Assembly (NCBI GenBank): GCA_963921425.1
Contig: OY992835.1
Span: 868,001-932,000, forward strand
Direction: 5' to 3'
DNA: 64,000 nucleotides
Source: Dryas octopetala
Taxonomy: Eukaryota > Streptophyta > Magnoliopsida > Rosales > Rosaceae
Positions 58,511 through 64,000 of the stretch are shown here, in pieces. A program made the translations under genes and the position numbers. Positions within the stretch are counted from its first letter, which is position 1, and every line of letters starts with the position of its first letter. Under the pieces are notes generated by a model. It did no database searches. It saw only the letters and a list, made by a program, of their open reading frames with translations, and was not told where the DNA came from.

Positions 58511-58936
58511 CGGGAGGGAGGGTCTAAGAGTTAGAGTCGAGATGAGTGAAAGAGGGTACCAAAAAAATTTTAAGTTGGAGGAAAAGACCGGTTCAGGTAA
58601 CATTACATATCGGTTTAACCCTTATCTACTGAAAAAGGGTTACATTAGATATCATTTAAAAAAAAGTGGTGATATGTTATCTACTTTACATATCATCAAA
58701 AACCTAAATCGATATTAAAATTTTTACGATATCGATTTTTCAAAAAATCGATATGTATCTAGTGATATTAAAGGCCTTTTTTGTAGTAGTGCAATTTCAT
58801 CATCATCTCTAAAGGTGTGGATTCCAGCCCCCTCCAAAGCTCTGTAGAGGTGATCAGTAAAGCCCTTGCGCGTGTCTTCACCTCTGAAACTCAAGAATGC
58901 ATGATACCTACACCGGAATGAGGAGGAAGCAGCCAT

Positions 58937-59060
58937 TTATGTTTGTGTTTGTATATTCAGAGTCGTGTATTCGGTTTGTGTTTGTATTATGAGGAAATGG
59001 AGAACACTGGAACAGTAGAAAGATAAGGAAAGTGGGAATCAATATTATGGATGGACAAGG
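58937..59060 (-). promoter_or_regulatory. 5' flank and leader of TNL4
   Basis: Contains tacaaacacaaacataa before the ATG and a cccactttccttatc block, related to the flanks of TNL1 and TNL3 but more diverged. A Mutator-like MITE sits about 420 bases upstream of the ATG. Confidence 0.35.
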
Positions 59061-59358
59061 CTTGTCGCAGAGTTGATAATAAAAGTCAGAAAGTTAAATG
59101 TCTATTGTCCCACCACCCACTAAACACTTATGATTCCAACTTCCACACTGAAACTCATTGAAGATTAAGCTTCCTCTGTTAAGGGAAAAGAAAAATAAAC
59201 AGAATTGATCTAAACTTGTGAATGGAAGGATATTCCAATTTTAGAAATATGCAAGAGATGAGAAAAAAAAAAAATTGGGGCATTTCAATTTGAAGTAAAA
59301 TGTTAATGCAAAAAGTTTTCCAGTACTTGATTGATGGTTAATTAGTTCAATTCAATTA

Positions 59359-59753
59359 GGGATTAATACCATTTTGCTCCCCAGACTATTACACTTGTAT
59401 CAGTTTGCTCCCCAGACTTCTAATTTGGAAAATTAAGGACTCTGACTTTTTCAATTTTGCCAATTGAGGTTCTTTTGTCAATTTACACATTTTTTATCCA
59501 AATCTTTGAGGGCAAAATGGTCCCTTCCAATTAGATCTTATCATTTTTTCCTCATGCATCATTTTTACTCTTTTATTTCTTGCTAAATTTTGCTTGATCA
59601 TCTCGACATTTTAGATGAAAAATGTATAAATTGACGGAATAACCTTAATTGGCAAAATTGAAAAAGTCAGGGTCCTTAATTTTCCAAATTAGAAGTCTGG
59701 GGAGCAAACTGATACATGTGTAATAGTCTGGGGAGCAAAATGACATTAATCCC
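59359..59753 (-). mobile_element. Mutator-like MITE, copy B, inverted to copy A
   Basis: Also 395 bases, with target duplication ATTCAATTA (59350-59358 and 59754-59762). Compared through its unique centre it lies in the opposite direction to copy A. Arms and termini are the same. Confidence 0.88.
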
Positions 59754-59762
59754 ATTCAATTA

Positions 59763-60812
59763 TGTTTTTGGCACATTAATAGATTGTGGAACATGTCAGT
59801 ACGTCGGATGGCTTCAAATTATGTGAGTGGCTTGTGCTAGTAAACTAAACAAAATAGCAAGTACTTTTGTAATACACAATTAAGGATCCTTCGTATAGGA
59901 GTCAAGACCTTTGGAACAATAGAGATGAACAGAAGCTCATATATTTCCTTCTATTGTTATGTCCTATTTAAATGGTGATAAGGCTGGCTTGTCTAGACCC
60001 AGGGTGATTGGCACTATTCATGCTTGGGAGAACCTTTTTTTTTTAAAAAAACTTAACTATGACTGTCCAACAATCATAACTTTTTTACTAATTTGTTATT
60101 TTTTCATCATTTGTGAGACGTAACCTTTAATGTTTAGTCTCTAGATTGTAAGACTTCATCTCCCAAACCTAAATCAAAAGTATTGAACCTTTATAAACAT
60201 TAAATTTTTATGAATTTCATACAGTCACAACTTTTGTGACTATTCGAAAACAGTCCCAGCTATATTGCAAACCGAAAAAAAAAAATTACAAAAAACCACC
60301 TAGGGCTCAGCACTTTGGCCGAGCCCTCAATGTCAAAAAAATTCGCGTTTTGTACAAATTTGAAAAAATTCGCGTTTCCTACATATTTGTGACCTAAACC
60401 AAAATGTCTTACTCTAGGTTAATACCTATACTAAAAAGCATTAGTGTCTTGCTGCTTTGTTGAAAAAATATTGATATTTGGTATTTAATCATAATTTTCT
60501 ATTTATTTTAATTAATCAAAAAATGGTTATTAAAAATGGTTAAATCATGTGTATTGAATTAAAAATGCACGAAAAATTAATTAAATAACGTGTATTAAAT
60601 AACAATGGTTATTAACAAATGTGTATTAAATAATAACCATTTTGTTTTAATGCTAAAAATTAATTACAAAAAATAATTAAATAAAAAAAAAGTGGATCTA
60701 AGCCCAGCCACCACTGACCATCACCCTCCAGCCACCACTGACCTCACCCCTCAGCCACCACCGGCGACTCTCCCATCCACCGCTGGCGACTCCCTCCTCC
60801 ACTGGCGCTACC

Positions 60813-60857
<45 letters not shown>

Positions 60858-61983
60858 GGGCGCGAATGCCAGCGGCTTCACCGACCTCTAATCTGAAGGT
60901 TGGCAGTTTTTGTGCCCAATAGAGAGAGAGAGACAGAGAAAGACAGAGACATAGCAAGAAATAGAAGAAAGAGAAAAAGAGAGATGGGTAAAGTCGGTGG
61001 AGAGGGAGTCGTCGGGTGGTGGCTGGGTTTCTTTAACCCTATCTCATTTTTTTCATATATAAATTTTTAATAATTTTTTGTAATTAATTTTTAGTTGAAA
61101 TGACGATTTTAGCCCTAAAAATTGGTCACATGCTTTGCACGTGACCAATTTTTGACGGAAATTGTAACAGAATTAACAAAAATATCCCTTGATTGAAACA
61201 CTTAAAAAATAATAGTTTTTAATTGAAGCAAAGTGAAAACGGAATCCTCAATTGAAAATAGGGGTATAGTTGGAGTCATTTTGCTAAAATTTTCCCTTTT
61301 ATTAATTCTGAATTGCTCATATTATTATTTAAAATATTTTAAAATGAAACTCATAATTCATGAGATTTAAATCCTACAATTTATAAGATTTAAATCCCAC
61401 AGTTTAAGTGATTTAAATCCCATAATTTAAGGGATCTAATATGTAGAAATCTCACAAATTATGAAATTTATTCACCTCTAAAAAGTAGCATCAATCCACA
61501 AAAAGAAAAAATATCATAGGACTAGGAAAAAATATATGGGTTGTATATTTACCATTACGTGGTTTGATATAATTTCTTGAGATATTCTAAATTCAATCCA
61601 TTTTATGGACCCTATAAAGACTAATATCCTAGTAAGAATTCATTGAGGTCCAAAATTATTGTCTAGGTGCCACGTTGACATTTTCTATCAAAAAATTGTC
61701 CCTAATATTATCCTACAATTAATGAAATTTAAACCTCACAATTCATGAGATTTAAATTATAGAAATCTCACAAAATATGAGATTTATTCACCTACAAAAA
61801 TTCAAATAAACAATACATAAAACAAAAAATAATCAGACTAGAAAAAAAATTATGCTTGGGTTGGTATATTTCAATTGTATCAATACGTGGATTCATACAT
61901 TTTAAATGTATATATACCTAAAATCTGAAACCTATAACCTAAACCTGAAATCTATACCCTTAACTCTAAAGTCTAAATATATG
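59763..61983. other. AT-rich intergenic DNA with simple repeats
   Basis: No gene is supported. A (CT)n run at 60815-60855 lies in a Pro/Ser-rich frame that is low complexity. 61320-61490 and 61710-61800 share an agatttaaatcctacaatt / aaatctcacaaattatgag motif set. 60290-60360 holds ccgagccctc with an inverted partner. Confidence 0.4.
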
Positions 61984-62508
61984 TGTCACACCCCAATTTT
62001 TAGAAATGATTTTGGATTAGAATTGAAGTGCGAATTATTATTTTATTTATTTTTAAACTACTAAAAGAAATATATATTATTAAATTCCTCAATGGAGAAC
62101 GAAGTATCTATGTTATAAATAAGATCAGAGTATGTGTAGTTTAAGCTACACTATATTATTCAACAAAATTTATTCCAAGCAACTATCATAACTCCAAGTA
62201 GCAAATATCATAAGTCAAAGCAGCAAACAACATAATTCCAGCATTTCCTAGGCATCACTTGTATAGTTCATCTCTTGGGTATGAGGATTATCACCTGCAT
62301 CAACTGTTAACAACATAAGTTTTTAAGGCTCAGTAGGGACTTTTAGTTCCTCATGGCAGGTTATTATATCATACATGGAATAACTATCAACCAAAATGCA
62401 TGTTAATGCATGTATGAACACACTCCCTTTCTAACCTTGTTGACCTATATATAAGGCGAACAGGCATGCACGTCCCATATCGTGCATTTTACCACTCTGA
62501 CCCCGAAT

Positions 62509-62563
<55 letters not shown>

Positions 62564-64000
62564 CAACACCCATTATTCTCATAATCTCAATTGATTTGGT
62601 TTAATTCTTCTTCCTTCCCTTTTTATTGGTCACTAAGCCATCCACTTTCACTTAGTGCCAATATCAACAAGACTACTAAGACATTCACTTTCTCTTAGTG
62701 TCGTACATAATACAATTTGGTTATGTCATCCATGCACATATACTTTTATTGATGTACATGTATGTCATGGTATAATTTATGTCAAATTACTCAAAACAAG
62801 TACTCAATTGGAATAATACTCTCATGAAATTGTATATTTAATTTATAGCAAACACCAATTAAACTCATATCATATTATATTATAAAGAATGGTATAAGAA
62901 TAATACAAAAATTCATCAAATATTCACACACATATAATTATATATTTATATAGGCCAATCCTTGGGTACGACCTACCTCAAAGTTGTTGAAGGAGTTCGG
63001 ACTTGTAAACTCCCTAGGTTGATTCTCCTATGGAACTATTTAACAACAAATAAAACACTATTTTAGAAACAATTTAATTAGTGTAAAAACTATTTTTTTT
63101 TTAAACTATGTGAAGAGGGTGTTAGTCACACTCTTTCTTTTGGGTTTTGGATGGTTCCAAAAATTATACCCTTGAATATAATTCAAAAATTAGAGTTAAG
63201 AGGAGTGAAAATGTGTGGCTAGAGTCACCGGAAACCACCACACGCGCCGACACGCGTCGATGGTGCAACTGGGGCTGGCTGGAAGGGGTCATCTTCAACC
63301 TTCAACACTCTGTTTTTCTGGTTTTTTGGCAAATTTTTTGTCCAACTTTGACCCGTGTTTTACCCTATCAAAACTTGATCAAATACTACAAACTTATACT
63401 CGTTTTAAATTAAGCTAGTAACATGATCTTTAAAACCATATAAAAATATTTCAAAACGGAGTTCTAGAACTCAAGTTATAAGGCTCGAAAGTAGGCAATA
63501 TGAAAGCTGCGAAATTTTGGAAAAAAATTCTAAATTTTTATCTCAATTTTTGCTCGACTCTTAACCTATCAAACATTCACCAAATTATGCAAATTTATAC
63601 TTGTTTTAAAGCTCTGCATCACCTCTTTACAACCATTTGGATAACATGAAAAATGAACAGTTAAAACTCTAGTTATAAGACCCGAAAGTAGGCCATACAA
63701 AATTGCGAAATTTCTGGAAAAAATTCCAGATTTTTCATATTTCATTGTTTTTCATTTTCTTTCAATTCCAAACAGCAAAACATGTTTCTAAGGTCATTCT
63801 AAGGTTATAATAAGGTTATCTACAACTTAGTTTCTAGTTTTACGATATAAAATGGAGGTGTGAAATCAAAATTTTAAAACAAAAGTCTTTGGAAAAATTT
63901 GATTAGGGCATCCATGCTTCCATGGGTTCCTTAAGCTCACCTTCTCTTCTCACTTTCAACTTAGAATATTAGTGTATTAGAGCCTACAAACAGAAGAGAA
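61984..64000. mobile_element. LTR-like sequence running off the window
   Basis: Starts TGTCACACCCCAATTTTT, the kind of terminus seen in Tekay/Del-type Gypsy LTRs and the mirror of the ...GGGGTGTGAC end at 41103. Inside, two imperfect units about 200 bases apart (around 63465-63540 and 63665-63740) share agttataaggctcgaaagta. The far end is outside the window, so neither element type nor strand can be settled. Confidence 0.4.
62512..62563 (+). repeat. (CT)n(TA)n compound microsatellite
   Basis: About 19 CT units followed by about seven TA units. Confidence 0.85.

Larger units (their letters stand above)
53982..58791. mobile_element. Non-autonomous CACTA transposon inside the TNL4 TIR exon
   Basis: 4,810 bases with perfect 27-base terminal inverted repeats beginning CACTACTACAAAAAAGGCC, and the 3-bp target duplication CAA (53979-53981 and 58792-58794). 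Subterminal repeats of the kind actgatatctaaac / tgatatcggttt are dense in the left 480 bases and recur at the right end. No CACTA transposase is present. The interior holds pieces of a host DEAD-box helicase gene and a promoter-like segment, so it is a gene-capturing (Pack-CACTA type) element. The TNL4 reading frame is otherwise continuous across the site. Confidence 0.93.
51356..58936 (-). pseudogene. TNL4, TIR-(NB-ARC lost)-LRR pseudogene
   Basis: The TIR exon starts at 58936 (MAASSSFRC), is split at 58792/53981 by a CACTA element, and resumes to about 53672. NB-ARC and linker exons are absent. The LRR exon is 52887-52021 (LKILNLSHSHGLMT, LSGLPSLERLILKDC) and the C-JID exon begins at 51939 (GVYGCGIFSTF, KIPEWYIYRSKGDS). 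It hits a stop at 51517, but homology continues in another frame to a TGA at 51356. Bases 53018-53067 repeat the intron/acceptor segment seen just before the LRR exon. The remaining LRR and C-JID are closest in layout to TNL3. It cannot make a receptor. Confidence 0.88.

Noticed and set aside
60692..60922. Pro/Thr/Ser-rich small protein
   Set aside because: The frame is mostly a short ccaccactg-type repeat followed by a (CT)n microsatellite read as Leu-Ser; no other support.

Overview
This is nuclear DNA of a flowering plant, probably a woody eudicot (an inference from TNL style and transposon content; no species is claimed). It is AT-rich apart from one GC-rich retrotransposon, genes are split by GT-AG introns, and most of the sequence is transposon-derived. 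There are two themes: a cluster of four related TIR-NB-LRR (TNL) immune-receptor genes, and layered transposons that separate, break or extend them.

TNL cluster. TNL1 (205-4143, +) is a pseudogene with four small frameshifting insertions and a late stop. TNL2 (5168-8930, +) has an open TIR-NB-ARC-LRR frame, but its post-LRR domain is cut short by a deletion and a 20-bp tandem duplication. TNL3 (24734-28899, -) is the only copy that looks intact: five exons, about 1,188 residues. TNL4 (51356-58936, -) is a wreck: the NB-ARC exon is missing and the TIR exon is split by a 4.8-kb CACTA transposon. All share one exon plan (TIR / NB-ARC / linker plus first LRRs / LRR / post-LRR C-JID), and the two left copies face the two right copies.

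Transposons, left to right. At 9618-20614 a reversed Gypsy solo LTR (target duplication ATAAC) contains a very young, structurally complete Sirevirus-type Copia element (9688-19622, target duplication AGAAG, one 1,683-codon gag-pol frame). Between 20.6 and 24.7 kb lie minisatellites, a plastid-derived insert (rps12 intron and a ycf2-like piece) and A-rich repeats that reach the 3' end of TNL3. From 29.0 to 41.7 kb there is a CACTA transposase (Ptta/En/Spm, Transposase_24) remnant duplicated in tandem. It carries nested insertions: a small Copia-like element holding a SINE, a hAT element, and a 5-kb LTR-like sequence. The CACTA 3' terminus is at 41746. From 42.7 to 50.6 kb there is a complete-ended Gypsy element (target duplication CTATC). 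It has lost most of pol but keeps gag, integrase, a 71-bp tandem array and an antisense multi-exon gene resembling Pfam Transposase_28, which points to the Tat lineage.

From 53.2 to 59.8 kb there are two inverted copies of a 395-bp Mutator-like MITE, each with a 9-bp target duplication, and the CACTA element inside TNL4, which carries pieces of a DEAD-box RNA helicase gene. The last 4 kb hold simple repeats and an unfinished LTR-like sequence. No tRNA or rRNA gene and no CRISPR array were recognised.

Biologically, the TNL genes would act as intracellular pathogen sensors: the TIR domain makes NAD-derived signals, NB-ARC is the nucleotide switch, and LRR plus C-JID bind effectors. From sequence alone only TNL3, and possibly a shortened TNL2, can still encode a receptor.
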